Source: Mycoplasma iguanae
GTDB taxonomy: Bacteria; Bacillota_I; Bacilli_A; Mycoplasmatales; Metamycoplasmataceae
Length of the DNA stretch: 64,000 nucleotides
Assembly: GCF_024722375.1 (NCBI RefSeq)
Contig: NZ_CP102734.1
Location: forward strand, 319,346 to 383,345
Reading direction: 5' to 3'
A program made the position numbers and the translations under genes. The notes below the pieces were generated by a model. That model saw nothing but the letters and a program-made list of their open reading frames with translations. It made no database searches and was not told where the DNA came from. Positions 9,263-21,159 of the stretch are shown in pieces (position 1 is the first letter of the stretch; the number at the start of each line of letters is the position of its first letter).

Positions 9263-11065
9263 TTAACTCTTTGTTTTTATATTGTAGTAGGTAATTACTT
9301 CTGAACGAAGCTGATCATTAATCGGTTTGATTGATTCATAGTGTACTTCATAAATCTGATCAGCGGGAGTGTCCTCAGTTGGCATACCGCCAGTAATTGT
9401 TTGGTATTTTTGTTGAGTAACAAAAATATTTAATAATTTTTGCGAAAAGGCATCACTAACATCTTCACTAACTTCATCAATATTTAAAGCGCTTTTAATT
9501 TCTTCTAATTTAGTTTCAAGATCTCCTTCTTCAACATCTTTCACCATTTCAAACATTAAAGGCTTTTCATTTACATGAATGATTGAAGATTCTTCAGCTG
9601 TTGTAGTAACTGCATTGTTAAAGTACATTTTTTTAATAACTTCAAAATCAGCTTTTCATGAAGAAGTATAGTTGATATAATCAAAATTTCGAGTAATAGC
9701 AACAGCACTATAGTCTATTATTACACCATAATTTTCTTTACCATCTTTTTCTCAAATTTCAACAGTTTTACCATTTTCATCAATGGTTGTTTCAGCTACT
9801 CACTCACCTTCTTCATTTTCTACCATAAATGGAATTTTTTCTACAGATAAAATTTCTTTGAATAATTCTTCAGTAGTCATGTCAATCCCTCTATAGATTG
9901 ATTCATAAAGAATATCATAAATTTTGTCATTAGTTGCTTCATTATTATATGAAGCAAAAACAAAACCTTCTAATAGGGTGATATTGTTTTTAGGACGAAT
10001 ATAATTAATTTGTCCGTCAGGAACATTAGCGAAATTATCACCTGAATATAGAGCATCTAATGCATCACCATTATAGATAACTCCAGCATCTGAAGGATTT
10101 CCAGGTTCAATTAAACTTTGTAAAATATCTGTTCCGCTTGAAACAAATTTATTTGTATTAATATTTGAAACAGAATCTCCAGTCCCTTCACGTACCACTT
10201 TTAAAAATCCTTCAACCATTGAACGATAATTTGAAGGAGTAACTTCACCTGAATAGGTGATTTGTCCAGGTTTATTAGCATCACTATTTTCAACTTCTGA
10301 ACCTATTAATAAATTATCACGTGAAGCTTCTGTTCAAGTAAATTTACTGTAATTTTTTGTGCGTAATTTTTTTAAAATTTCTGTAAAAGTTTGGTCTTCA
10401 AAAGCAATTCCTTGCTCACGTTCTTCTGGAGTTAAAACATTATATGAATCAGGTCTTAATGGTGTTAAGTTTTCTGAATCATTTTGATTTGTTTTATAAC
10501 CTCCAGTGGTATAAGCAATTACTTTATCTTGAATGTAGTAAGGAATCATAAATTCTCACATTTCATCAGCCTTACCATCTTTATCAATATCAATTATATT
10601 TCCTTTACTATCTTTTAAATATGAATTGTAAGAATCAATGTGTTCCATAGTTTCTGTTCTTAAATATTTTTGGACAATTGATTTTTTAATCATACCATTA
10701 GCTTCAAAAGCTTTGGAAGTATTATCACCTTGTAATTCAGGAATATTTCTTAAAATTTTTTCATATTTAATTTTTGATAATTTACCACTAATAATTAAAC
10801 GGGCAATTTCAAAGTCAGAAGCAAAACCACCAACAATTCTTTGACTTTCAATTGCTCGAGAAAATTCGTTTAATTCTTGGAAAACTTTATATTGAAAATG
10901 TTTATTAATTTCTTTTTCGGCTTCAGGACTAACATAAGATTCAAAATTCATGATAACAGGTCGAAAATCTCTGCTAGCCCAATAAGCATAACCTCCGATT
11001 GTTAAACCGATTAAAGAAGTAGCAGAAAATAAAGCACCAATTTTTGATCATTTTGTTAATTTCAT
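9263..11065 (-). CDS. potD: Spermidine/putrescine ABC transporter substrate-binding protein (PotD-like)
   Basis: Binds the polyamine outside the cell for PotABC. The 600-residue protein is much longer than E. coli PotD (about 350). It has an uncleaved-looking N-terminal membrane anchor (residues about 10-28) and no lipobox cysteine. Identification rests on its place as last gene of potABCD and on bacterial solute-binding features such as DAGVIYNGDALDALYSG and ITLLEGFVFAS. Residues 159-169 (DIDKDGKADEM) form a DxDxDG calcium-loop-like insert. Five or more Trp are encoded by TGA. It overlaps potC by one base. Confidence 0.85.
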
Positions 11066-11883
11066 TATTTTTCACCTCTTCTTTTAGCTTTACTGATAAA
11101 GTAAACAAGATTTCCAATAATTACTAACAGTAACATAATAGCTGCTAAAGCTAAAGATCAAGTTTTAAATTTACCTTCATATAATGCTGTTCCTATTGTT
11201 TCTGTATTTGAAACAATTCTTGTGATGATGAAATCATCAAAAGATAAAAAAGTTGTAATAATAAATACAAAGACAATTGAAGGCATCATATAAATAAAAT
11301 ATGTTTTAAATCAGGTTTTAAAAGGTCCATAACCTAAATCTTGAGATGCTTCCATCAATGATTGAGAAAATTTATCGCTACGAGGCAGCATAAATAAAAT
11401 TCCATATGGTAAACACATAATTGAATGTGAAACAATAGCTCTTCATAGACCTTCTTCAGAAGCTAGAAGACTTCCAAAAAGAATAGAAAGCACAATTGAA
11501 AGACCAACAGCTGTAATAATATCAGGGTTTATTAAAGGAATTGAAGAAGTTCCATTAATAACGCTTTTTACCATTCTAGATCTTTGTTTTCAAATTGAAT
11601 AAACAGTAATTAATGAAATTACAATGACAATTAAAGATACAGACATTGCAATAATGAACGAATTAATAAATTTGTTAATTAATTCATCTTCAAATAAATT
11701 AGCTCACCCAGCTCAAGTTGTTTTGTTTCATGCATTTAATGAAACATCACCTTTAGTAGATTCGGCATTGAATGAGTAGACAGTTCCAAAAATGATTGGA
11801 ATATAGAAAATTATTAAAATAATTCAAACATATGATTTTTTTAATATTTCTTTGGAAGTGATAAAATCTCAAATTTTAGACAT
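11065..11883 (-). CDS. potC: Spermidine/putrescine ABC transporter permease PotC
   Basis: Second membrane subunit of the polyamine importer. The 272-residue protein has six predicted membrane segments and the permease EAA loop as MEASQDLGYGPFKTW near residue 180, the contact site for PotA. The start codon lies within the end of potB (8-base overlap), with GGAGAA just upstream. The stop overlaps the potD start (TAATG). Several Trp are TGA-encoded. Confidence 0.94.
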
Positions 11884-12733
11884 TTTTCATTCTCCTTAGT
11901 TTAGTAATTAAATAAGGAACTAAAAAAGTTAGTGAGTAAGCACCAATTAAAATAATTGTAGTAATAACTACTAAAGTAGAAGCTGTAGCAATATCGAATT
12001 TACTTGTTGGATTTGAGAAATAATTAATTAAATTTCCAATCATCTGATTTTGTGAACCATTAGGTAATAATTTGTCTGAAATTGCCACAGATGAAGCAGC
12101 CATTAAAAATACCATACCAATTCCAGTAAACATCGCCTTTAGTGAGTAAGGTAAAACAACTTTAATTAAAGTTTGAAATTTGTTGTAACCTAAATCTTGA
12201 GATGCTTCAATAATGTTTTTTGGCATATCACGAAATACTGTGTATAGCGGAATTATCATAAAAGGTAAGTTTAAAAAAACTAAACCAATTGCCATAAATC
12301 ATTCACTAGTGATTGTATCTTCACCCAGCATTACTGTAAAAAGACCTCTCAATGACAATAATTTTGAAATTGTGAAAATAATTAATGGTGAAACAATTAA
12401 AGAAATGCCATAAATTTGAAAAAATTTTGATTTTGATGTTGAAACAAAAAAGGCATAAGGTACTGCAATTATTAAACAAATAAATGAAGCAATAAACCCT
12501 AATTTAACACTTCTTCACATAATTCATCATGTATTTGATTGTGAAACTACATATCATTGGTTAAATGATTCTTGATTTTGATCAACATCAACTTTTGAAA
12601 TTGCTGTTACAAAAATTAATACAGTAGGTAAAATGATAAAAATGATAGCAATAATAATATAAGGAATTGAAAGTAATAAACGGGGATTATATGAAATTTT
12701 TTCTTTGAAATAAGAAATAAGATTAAAGTTCAT
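11876..12733 (-). CDS. potB: Spermidine/putrescine ABC transporter permease PotB
   Basis: First membrane subunit of the importer, 285 residues, with six predicted membrane segments. The EAA loop reads IEASQDLGYNKFQTL near residue 165 and is nearly the same as that of PotC. The ATG at 12733 is chosen over an upstream TTG because it sits about nine bases after AAAGGA. That places the start inside the end of potA, which supports coupled translation. Ends with RRMKNV, overlapping potC. Confidence 0.93.
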
Positions 12734-14090
12734 CTTTTTCAAATCCTTTGTGATCTTTTTGCATTACATGTAATGAGTCAATATCCCAGTTTATTTTTAC
12801 ATTTTCACCAATTTTATAATTTTCAGTTGTTTCGATATAGAAAGTTTGTGCAGCAGTTTTAACGTCAATAAAATAATATGAACCTTTGTAAACTGACTTA
12901 ACAACTTCCCCATCAAAGTAACCTTTTGTTTTAGAAATTTTTAAGTCTTCTGGACGAATTAGACAATCAACTTCTTCATTTGGTTTAAATTCAGTGTGAA
13001 TTGTTGGAATTTCTTTTCCTAAAAGCAAAACTTTTTTGTCACCTAAAAATTTTGCTGAAAATAAGTTTGAATCACCAATAAAATTAGCTACTCATTTATT
13101 GACAGGATAATCATAAATTGTTTTTGGATCATCAAATTGTTCTATTTCTCCATCTCGAATAATTGCAACTCTATCTGATAGTTCTAAAGCTTCATCTTGA
13201 TCATGAGTAATAAAAATAAAAGTAATTCCCATTTTTTGTTGAATTGATCTTAACAATTGTTGCATTTTTTGACGAATTTTAGCATCTAAAGCTGATAATG
13301 GTTCATCTAATAATAAAATATTTGGCTCAATAACTAAAGAACGAGCTAAAGCGACACGTTGACGCATACCACCAGATAGTTCACTAATGCTTTTATTTTC
13401 GCTCCCTGTAAGACCTACAAGATCAATCATTTTTGTAATTTCATCTTGCATTTCTTTTTTAGTAATTTTTCTTGTTAAATATTTTTTATAAAAACTTTCT
13501 TCCTTGGCGAAAGGATAGTTTTCTCAATGTGAATATTTAAAATCTGAATCATCTAATCAAGATTGGTATTTTTGTATTTTTCTTTTTGGTAAAGTTTTAT
13601 CTTTTAAAGCTGATTCATATTCATCTTGTAATTTTTCAATTTGAGCAATCTTCTCTTGAGCTTTTTGTTGTCATTTAGTTTTTAGTTGTTCTAATTTTTT
13701 ATAGATTGCAGGATCAACGTTTTCTTTTGGATATCTTTTCAATTTCAATCCATATTTAATATTTCCCGAAACATCTAAATGTGAAAATAAAGCATAATCT
13801 TGAAAAATTGTGGAAATATTCCTTTTGTATGGAGGTAAATCTTTAATGTCTAAACCATTAATTTTAATTTCACCACGTGTAGTTCATTCAAAACCACCAA
13901 GTAATCTTAAAATAGTAGTTTTACCTGAACCTGAAGGACCTAAAATAGTAACAAATTCGCCCTTTTTAATTTTTAAATTAATATTGTTTAAAACTCTTTT
14001 ATCTTTGAATTCTTTAACAACATCAACCAGGTTGATTAAGTATTTTTCCTCATTAGTATTTTTCTTTTTCTTAACAATTTCTTCATTCAT
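12723..14090 (-). CDS. potA: Spermidine/putrescine ABC transporter ATP-binding protein PotA
   Basis: ATPase that powers polyamine import. The 455-residue protein has Walker [10 protein letters not shown] near residue 50, signature [15 protein letters not shown], Walker [13 protein letters not shown] and the H-loop [11 protein letters not shown]-terminal TOBE-like domain covers roughly the last 100 residues. An insertion of about 100 mostly charged residues (about 105-210) separates Walker A from the signature, as in other mycoplasma PotA proteins. It opens the pot operon, with GAAGGGA before the ATG. Confidence 0.95.
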
Positions 14091-14099
14091 TATTTTTTA

Positions 14100-14452
14100 A
14101 TCCCTTCTGCTGTTAAGTTTTATTTAATTAGAAAACCAAAAAATTAATTAAAAATTAATTAATTTTTTAATCTGTAAAAATAAAGTTAATTATAAAAACC
14201 TGTAAATTTAATTACTAGGCAGCAGTCTGGAGAAATTTATCAAAAATATCCTGATGAGTTTCTGTATGAAAAAAAGGAAGATTTACATAAGATAAATAAA
14301 ATACAAAAATATAAAATCTATTACTGTATTTCTTTCATTTTTTTAAAAGTTCTTTTTTCATATTAGTGGAAATTATACAAAAATAAACTTTAAATTTAAT
14401 TAAAAAATAAACTTTTTAACAGTTAAAGATTTATATATTTTTAGTTTTTTTA
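14100..14452. other. Gene-free gap upstream of potA, with a possible gene remnant
   Basis: The half nearest potA is almost pure A/T with repeated TTAATTAA blocks and probably carries the pot promoter. Bases 14195-14380 on the plus strand hold a frame of about 55 codons with no ATG and with less AT-biased codons (CAG, CTG, GGA). It includes the stretches SGEIYQKYPDEFLYE and KKEDLHKINK and ends at TAG. This resembles the tail of a lost gene; no family was recognised. Nothing else is visible here. Confidence 0.4.
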
Positions 14453-17400
14453 TTAATTATATTTTGTGAATGATAATTTTTTTTCAATATCTTTAATTAT
14501 TTGATTTTTACTTAAAAATCATGTGTTTTCTGTGATTCTATAAAGTGGATATCCTTTGGCGATCAAAAAATCTTGTTTTTTTCTATCTTCAATTAATTGA
14601 TTAATTCTATTATGTGAGATAAATAGATCTAATTCGATAGCTAAAATAATTTTTTTTGTATTTTTTTCAAATAAAACCAAATCTAAATCATAAGAACCAA
14701 TAGGGTAATTTGCTTCTATGTCAATGTTATTTGCAAAATCTTGAATTTGCATTCATTTAAATATTTGTTTTTCTAAATTACGTTTTGAAGCTTTCACTGC
14801 ATTCGCTTTTTGAATAATTGCATAAGTTTTTCGCTTTTTAGATTCCATTTCTAAATATTCAAGTCAATTTTTAAATACACCTAAATTCAAATTATTTTCA
14901 TTTAAAATAATTTCTTTAGAATTAATTGATTTAATAACTATCATTTTTGATTTTGCACGAGTAATTGCAACATTTAAAGCAAAACGACCGCTTTTTGTCA
15001 TTACATAAACACTATTTAATTTTGTTGTTTTGTCATAACAAACAGAGATAATTACCAACTCTGCTTCATCACCTTGAATGTTTTCGATATTTTTAACACT
15101 TAATCTATCTTCATAAATTGCATTTTCTAATTTAGGATGATTAGATAAGATTTTTTCCATGATCAGTTGTTGTTGTTTGCTATTGAAGATTAGCAAAATA
15201 ATACTATTATATTTATCAATATTTTCATTTGCAACTTCAATTATTTTATCAGCCTCAATTTCATTAATTGACTGTTCTCATTTTCCATTAGCTTCAATCA
15301 CTTCAATGGAATTAGTTTGAATTTTTTGAACATGATCTAAAGCTTTTAAATTTTCTTCATAAAAATTTTTGGAAGAAAATAATACAAGTTCTGAATTTGC
15401 AGAACGATAGTTCATTTCTAAATTATATTTGGGGATTGACTGTAATTTAGCTCAATCTAATAATGATTCAATTTCATTAATTTCATTTTTTTCATCATCT
15501 TCTTGAAATCTTGAACCAAATCAGTTTGAAGGTTGCATTTGTTTATCATCCCCTGCAACAATAACATTTTGGCAAATCGAAATATAAGGAATAGCTTTTT
15601 CAAAAAATAACTGTGAAGCCTCATCGAAAATAACAAAATCAAATGCATCATTTTTAAAATCAATATAAGGTGCTAATTGCTCTGGAGTACCAACAATAAT
15701 AGGAAATAAATCTTTTAAAATATCACTAAATAATTTGATAAAAATCTGTGGGTTAGTAAAGGCTCTTTCTGCACGACCAACAAAAGATTTAAAAGTCTTT
15801 TTGTATTCTTTGTCAGTAGCTAATTTATCCTCTACTTTAGCTTTGCTAATCGCAGAAATGGTTTCAATTATTTGTTTAATATCATTTTTTTGAACATTAT
15901 CAATTTTTTTACCTTTTTCTCATCATAGACTGTAGTATGTGTCATGTAAATAATATTGAAAATATGTATCATATTGCTCTTCATCAATTTGATAAAGTAA
16001 TTCAAAATCTTGTTTCTTAAATGAAGAAAAAGCATTAATAGTCTTAATCTGTTCAATTATTTTTCATTTTTTCTTAAAGGATTTTTCATAAAAAGCAAGT
16101 TTTAAAAATTTAATTTCTAGGCGAACTTTTTCCAGTTTTCTGGCAAGTTCTATTTTTGAAATATTTTTATCATTTCAATATTCAAAAAATTTTTCTTTTG
16201 AATCAAAAGTAGCAAGTAACTTATAAATTGTTTTAACATCATCATTAAAAACAGAATTTTGAAATTTTTGTCCTATTTTCGCATTATAAAGTTTTAAAAG
16301 TTGAGTGAATGCATTATATCCATCTTCGTCAAAATTTTGATTAACATTTAATTTTGTTTTTGAATATTCTACTTCAATTGAATTTAAAAAAGGTTGACCA
16401 TAAATTGGTTTATCTAAAAATTCTTTATTTAGTTTAATTTGTTGAATTCTTTGCTGAATAATGCTATAAAATTTTTCTTTATCTTTCTTGTTTCCCTTTT
16501 GAATATTACTAAAAGGTAACATTAAAGTTTCCAAATCAAACATACGTTTTAAAACAACATCAAGAGCTACTTTTTTTTGAGAAATAAATAATCCTGTTTG
16601 TTTACGAGCCAAAATATTAGCCAAAATATTAGCAATAGTTTGCGATTTTCCTGTTCCAGGAGGCCCAATAATAATAGATGAATGATCCATTGCAGCAAGA
16701 ATAGCAGCTTCTTGTGAAATATCTGTAGGTATAATTCTTGTTAAAGGATTTAAGTTAAGAACTTTTTGATTTGCATCATCTGAATAATCTTTTAGTAAAT
16801 CAATATTTACTAAATTTTCAATTTGATCTTCTTTAATTAAATCAATTACTGCTTCGCGTAATTTACCACCAGATGGCATAGCTGAATTTAAAACTATCCC
16901 AGGATAAATGATAATTTCATCTGTTTTGGGTAGATCACTTTTCATGTTCATTGAGATAAATTCAGACATAAAATTAATGTTTGGAGTTAATTTTTGAAAA
17001 TATTCATTAGTTTCAATTAATAATTCATCAATAGCTTCGCTAAAACTAATATTTTCAATAGACTTAATTTTAGGAATATCTAATGAAAAATGTTCATGAG
17101 CTAAAAAACTGATTTTATCATTTAAAATTAAGGCAGAATTTTTAGAAACTAAATAAACAAGATTATCTTCTATTAAAATTTCCACTTCTTTAAAAAGTAA
17201 AGGTGCATAAAAAAAAGTTTTAGAACTATTGTGTTGTACAAAAAATGATGAAACAAATAAAGGTCAAATACCTAATTCATCATAAATATTTTTAACAGAT
17301 AAGATATTAGTTTTTCATCTTTTTAAAAAAATATTTTTATCTTTGATAATTCTATTTTTAATTTCTTCTTTAGCTGCTAAAAGATCTTTTTTAGCTTCTT

Positions 17401-17731
17401 TTTTTAATCTGTTAGAGAAAGTAAGTAAGTTATCATCCAAAAATTCTGCCAATTCAGTTTCGTTACCGACTTTTTCTAAATTTTCTAAAAGTGTTTCTAA
17501 AGGATTTTGTGTTATTTTGATTTTGAATTCACTTTTAGTAAAAATTTTTTCTAAATCTCTTTTAGACAAAATTTTCGAAAGATCTATATTAATGCCTTTT
17601 ATTTTTGTATGCACAGCATTATCTGATTGAGTAAAATATAAAAGGTTATTTAGAATTTTTTTATATTTATTGAAATTTTTACTACTAATATTTTTTTTAT
17701 CTTGGCTACTGCTAGTTTCAAAAAGTGACAT
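14453..17731 (-). CDS. Superfamily I (Upf1/Dna2-like) helicase with C-terminal PD-(D/E)XK-like nuclease domain
   Basis: A 1092-residue protein in one frame. Walker A is IIGPPGTGKSQT near residue 356, Walker B FVIFDEASQL, motif III VAGDDKQMQPS, motif IV region YNLEMNYRS, motif V IQGDEAELVIIS and motif VI ALNVAITRAKSKM. Residues about 994-1092 add a domain with YDLDLVLFE, ILAIELD and RKKQDFLIAKGYPLYRI, the acidic and lysine pattern of DUF559/Vsr-type nucleases. The start at 17731 is preferred over 17737 because AAAGGA lies seven bases upstream of it. Follows dnaG by 11 bases, so a DNA repair or defence role is plausible (inference). Confidence 0.88.
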
Positions 17732-17742
17732 AAACATTTCCT

Positions 17743-19557
17743 TTAATTATGTTTTTTGATATTTTTGTTTAGTTGTTCTAAAAGTTTGGGATCATTTTCT
17801 TTTGTAAGGTTATTAAGTACTTGTTTATTTAAATCTTGTTTCAAGATTTTTTGATATTTTTCAATTGCATATTTTAAGTCAGAAAAATTATTTGAATAAG
17901 CAAATTTTTCTAGTTGCTCAGTTTCTGTTTTTAAATTTTCTAACTCCTTTAAATCATTTTCATTTAAAGGAGGGATTAAAGTTAAACCGATTGCTTCATG
18001 CACTAGATGATCAACAATTCTTTTATATTTAACATCATGCCATAAAATAGGTCGATCGCTTAATGATAATTTTAAAAAAGAAGGATTTTTTAGTAGTAAA
18101 TAAATTACTTCTTTTGCTAATTTTATGTGGTTTTGGTTTTCTACCAAAAAATTATTTAATCTATTGTATTTAACAAAATTATTTTCATGATTTTTCTGGA
18201 AATTTTGATATCTTTCCTTCTTTGTTTCATTTGAAAATAATTGTTGATCATCAGCTATAAAATCAATTGGTTCATAAAAATCTTTTTGGCGAGCTTTAAA
18301 ATTTTCTCTATAAATGACTAATTCAATATTTAATTCAGTTTTGGCTTTTAATAAAAAATAATTTTGTTTTTCTGTATCTAAAAAACTAAGTAAATAACTA
18401 AATTTTTGTTTAAATTCAACAGTAGATTCAAAAGTATTTTTTACTTTTGTTTTGTATAAATCATATAAAAATTCTATTCCTAAAATACGTTTTTCATATA
18501 ATTTTTTTAAGGCATTAACACCTTGATCTTTTAAAATTTCATCAGGATCTAAATTCGTTGGATTAACAATCACAAAATTTTCAATATTATTTTTAATTAA
18601 TAAAATTAATGATTTTTCTGTTGCATTTTTACCTGCTAAATCACCATCTAAATTTAAAATTACTTTAGTTTTTTTTAGCAATTTTAAATGATCTTCAGTT
18701 AAAGCAGTTCCCATGATTGCTACCACATTTTTAATTCCAGCACGATGATAAGCTATGACATCCATAAATCCTTCAACTACTAGAACTTCTTTTGTATGGT
18801 TAATAAAATCTTTAGCTGTACTAAAGTTATAAAGAATTTTGCTTTTTTGAAAAATAGATGATTCAGCTGAATTAATATATTTGGAAGTCTTAGCTTCTGG
18901 GTCAAGTGTTCTCCCAGAAAAACCCACCATATCTCCTTGATGGTTTTTGATTCCAAAAATTAATCTATTTTTAAAAAAAGGTTGTAAATTTTCTGTCATT
19001 AAAGAAGCATTAATTAAAATTGATTGCTCAATTTTTTTAACATTTAAAGTATTTAAATAATTATCAGGCGCATATCCAATGTTGAATTCGTTGATGATAT
19101 CAGCATCAATGTTTCTGTTTTCTAAGTAATTTTTTAAAACAGAATTTAAGCTTGAATTTGAAAAAATTTCTAATTTAAAAAGTGCCATGGAGCTTTTGAT
19201 AGCTTCAAGCATTTTTTTTTCTTGTTCACTATATTGAATAGTGTAAAAATCATTTTCTTTTTTTAAATTTAAATTAATACCTTGCAACTGAGCAAGATGG
19301 TTAATGGTAGTAATATAGTCCCATTTATTGAATAACATCAAAAATTGAACTGCATTACCTCCTTTACCGCAGACAAAACATTTAAAAAGTGCTTTTTGTG
19401 ATGAAACAGACATGGATGGATTTGTATCTTCATGAAAAGGACAAATCCCTCAGAAATTTTTTCCTTTTTGTTGGAGATTAACATGAGTTGAAATAATTTC
19501 AATAATATCAGTATTTAATACTATTTCATTTATAATGTTTGAATTATTTTGGCTCAT
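17743..19557 (-). CDS. dnaG: DNA primase
   Basis: Makes RNA primers at the replication fork. The 604-residue protein has an N-terminal zinc-binding domain (CPFHED near residue 39, then FKCFVCGKGG). The TOPRIM core shows LVVEGFMDVIA and ILNLDGDLAGK, and the catalytic acidic residues are present. The C-terminal DnaB-interaction region is helical and diverged. AAGGAAA precedes the ATG. It lies 14 bases after glyS and 11 bases before the helicase-nuclease gene. Confidence 0.96.
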
Positions 19558-19571
19558 GTTTTTCCTTCTAG

Positions 19572-20933
19572 TTATTTAATATAGTTGGAAATTCCACTAA
19601 TTTCCACTCTTTCTTGTTGCATAGTATCACGATTTCTAATTGTCACTTTTTGATCATTTTCTGTATCATAATCCACCGTAATACAATATGGTGTTCCAAT
19701 TGCATCTTGACGGCGATAACGTTTTCCAATTGAACCAGCTTCATCAAAACTTATATCTAAATCATTTTTAATTAATTGATCAAAAATTTCTTTAGCTTGT
19801 TGGCTTTGTTTTTTAGTTAAAGGTAAAATTGCAAGATGATAAGGAGCAATTTTTTTATCTAATTTTAAAACAATCCTTGTATTTTCATCATCAAGTTTTT
19901 CTTCTTCGAAAGCATCAGAAATTAAAGCTAAAGTTAATCGATCAAGCCCGATTGAAGGTTCTATTACAAAAGGAATGAAAGTTTCATTTGTAATAGGATC
20001 ACGATATTCAAGATTTTCCTTTGAATGTAGCATGTGAGTTGTCAAGTCAAAATTTCCTCTGTTGGCTACTCCTAATAATTCCCCTCAACCAAAAGGAAAT
20101 TTAAATTCAATATCTGAAGTAGCTTTTGAATAATGTGCTAATTCTTCCTTTTTATGATGACGAATTCTAATTGATGATTCATTAATTCCTAAATCTAATA
20201 AGAAGTTTTGCATTTTATTTAAATATTTTGTAAATTCTTGATCATCATCATTTGGATTTACAAAAATTTCTAGTTCCATTTGTTCAAATTCTCTTGTTCT
20301 AAAAATAAAATTTCCTGGAGTTACTTCATTTCTAAAAGACTTACCGATTTGACCGATTCCTAAAGGTAATTTAGCACGCATAGAACGAGTGATATTTTTG
20401 AAGTTAACAAAAATACCTTGAGCAGTTTCAGGTCTTAAATAAACAATATCTTTTGCATTTGCTAAAACACCTTGTTGGGTTTGAAACATTAAATTAAATT
20501 CTCTAATATCGCTTCAGTCAGTTTTGGAATTATCATAAGAAGGCACTTTTGTTTTTAAAATTTCTGCCATTTCTGCTTTTGATAATTTTGTAACATCAAT
20601 TTCGGGGAATAATTCTTCAATTAAGTGGTCTGCTCTATAACGTTTTTTATTTATCTTATTTTCAATTAATGCATCTGTAAAATTATCGATATGGCCTGAA
20701 GCTTTTCACACTTGATTATTCATTAAAATTTTGCTATCTAAAGCATAATTATTTATTTCTTGTCTGATAAAAACTTTTCATCAATAGTCTTTAACTTTTT
20801 TTGTTAATAAAACTCCTAAAGGTCCATAATCTCAAGTATTTGCCAGTCCACCATAAATTTCTGAACCTTGGAATACAAAACCTGTAGCTTTTAAGTGATT
20901 TACAATATTTTGCATATTTTTCTTATTTTTCAT
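19572..20933 (-). CDS. glyS: Glycyl-tRNA synthetase (alpha2 type)
   Basis: Charges tRNA-Gly. The 453-residue class II homodimeric enzyme is of the eukaryote-like type usual in mycoplasmas. Visible are [16 protein letters not shown] near residue 160, [22 protein letters not shown] (motif 2 region) and [13 protein letters not shown] (motif 3); the C-terminal anticodon-binding domain follows. The start at 20933 sits nine bases after AAGGTGG; an ATG at 20942 touches that Shine-Dalgarno sequence and is less likely. First gene of glyS-dnaG-helicase. Confidence 0.95.
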
Positions 20934-20966
20934 AATTTCCATCCACCTTAAAATAAATGTAAATTT

Positions 20967-20972
20967 ATTATA
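20967..20972 (-). promoter_or_regulatory. -10 box for glyS
   Basis: TATAAT on the minus strand lies about 34 bases upstream of the glyS ATG, giving a leader of roughly 27 bases that includes AAGGTGG. It follows an intergenic stretch with phased A tracts. Confidence 0.6.
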
Positions 20973-21000
20973 CTTTAAACAAAAAAAACTTTTTTTAATT

Positions 21001-21106
21001 ACTTGAATTCTCAATTTGTTAGATTAGTTTTATTTCATTTTCGATTTACTTATTCAAGTTTTGTTTTTTTTGTTTTTTTTGTTTTTTTAACTAAAAAAAC
21101 AAAAAA
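21001..21106. repeat. Phased A/T-tract region and inverted repeats upstream of glyS
   Basis: Runs of seven to eight T separated by single G (21062-21088) face complementary runs of A with single C (21093-21107), so they could also fold as a long hairpin. An 8-bp inverted repeat ACTTGAAT/ATTCAAGT flanks 21009-21051. Phased A tracts of this sort bend DNA and often lie upstream of promoters; the glyS -10 box is about 30 bases away. Confidence 0.5.
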
Positions 21107-21111
21107 ATAAA

Positions 21112-21139
21112 TTAACACTTGTAAACTTACAAGTGTTAA
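21112..21139 (-). terminator. Intrinsic terminator of the efp-tkt unit
   Basis: A perfect 13-bp stem (21112-21124 with 21127-21139, TTAACACTTGTAA) with a two-base spacer is followed on the minus strand by a long T run with single interruptions. Confidence 0.88.
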
Positions 21140-21159
21140 AGGATATTTATTGAAAATAA

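Noticed and set aside
20943-21111. T-box riboswitch upstream of glyS
   Set aside because: The -10 box at 20967-20972 leaves a leader of only about 27 bases, too short for a T-box, and no T-box consensus was seen.
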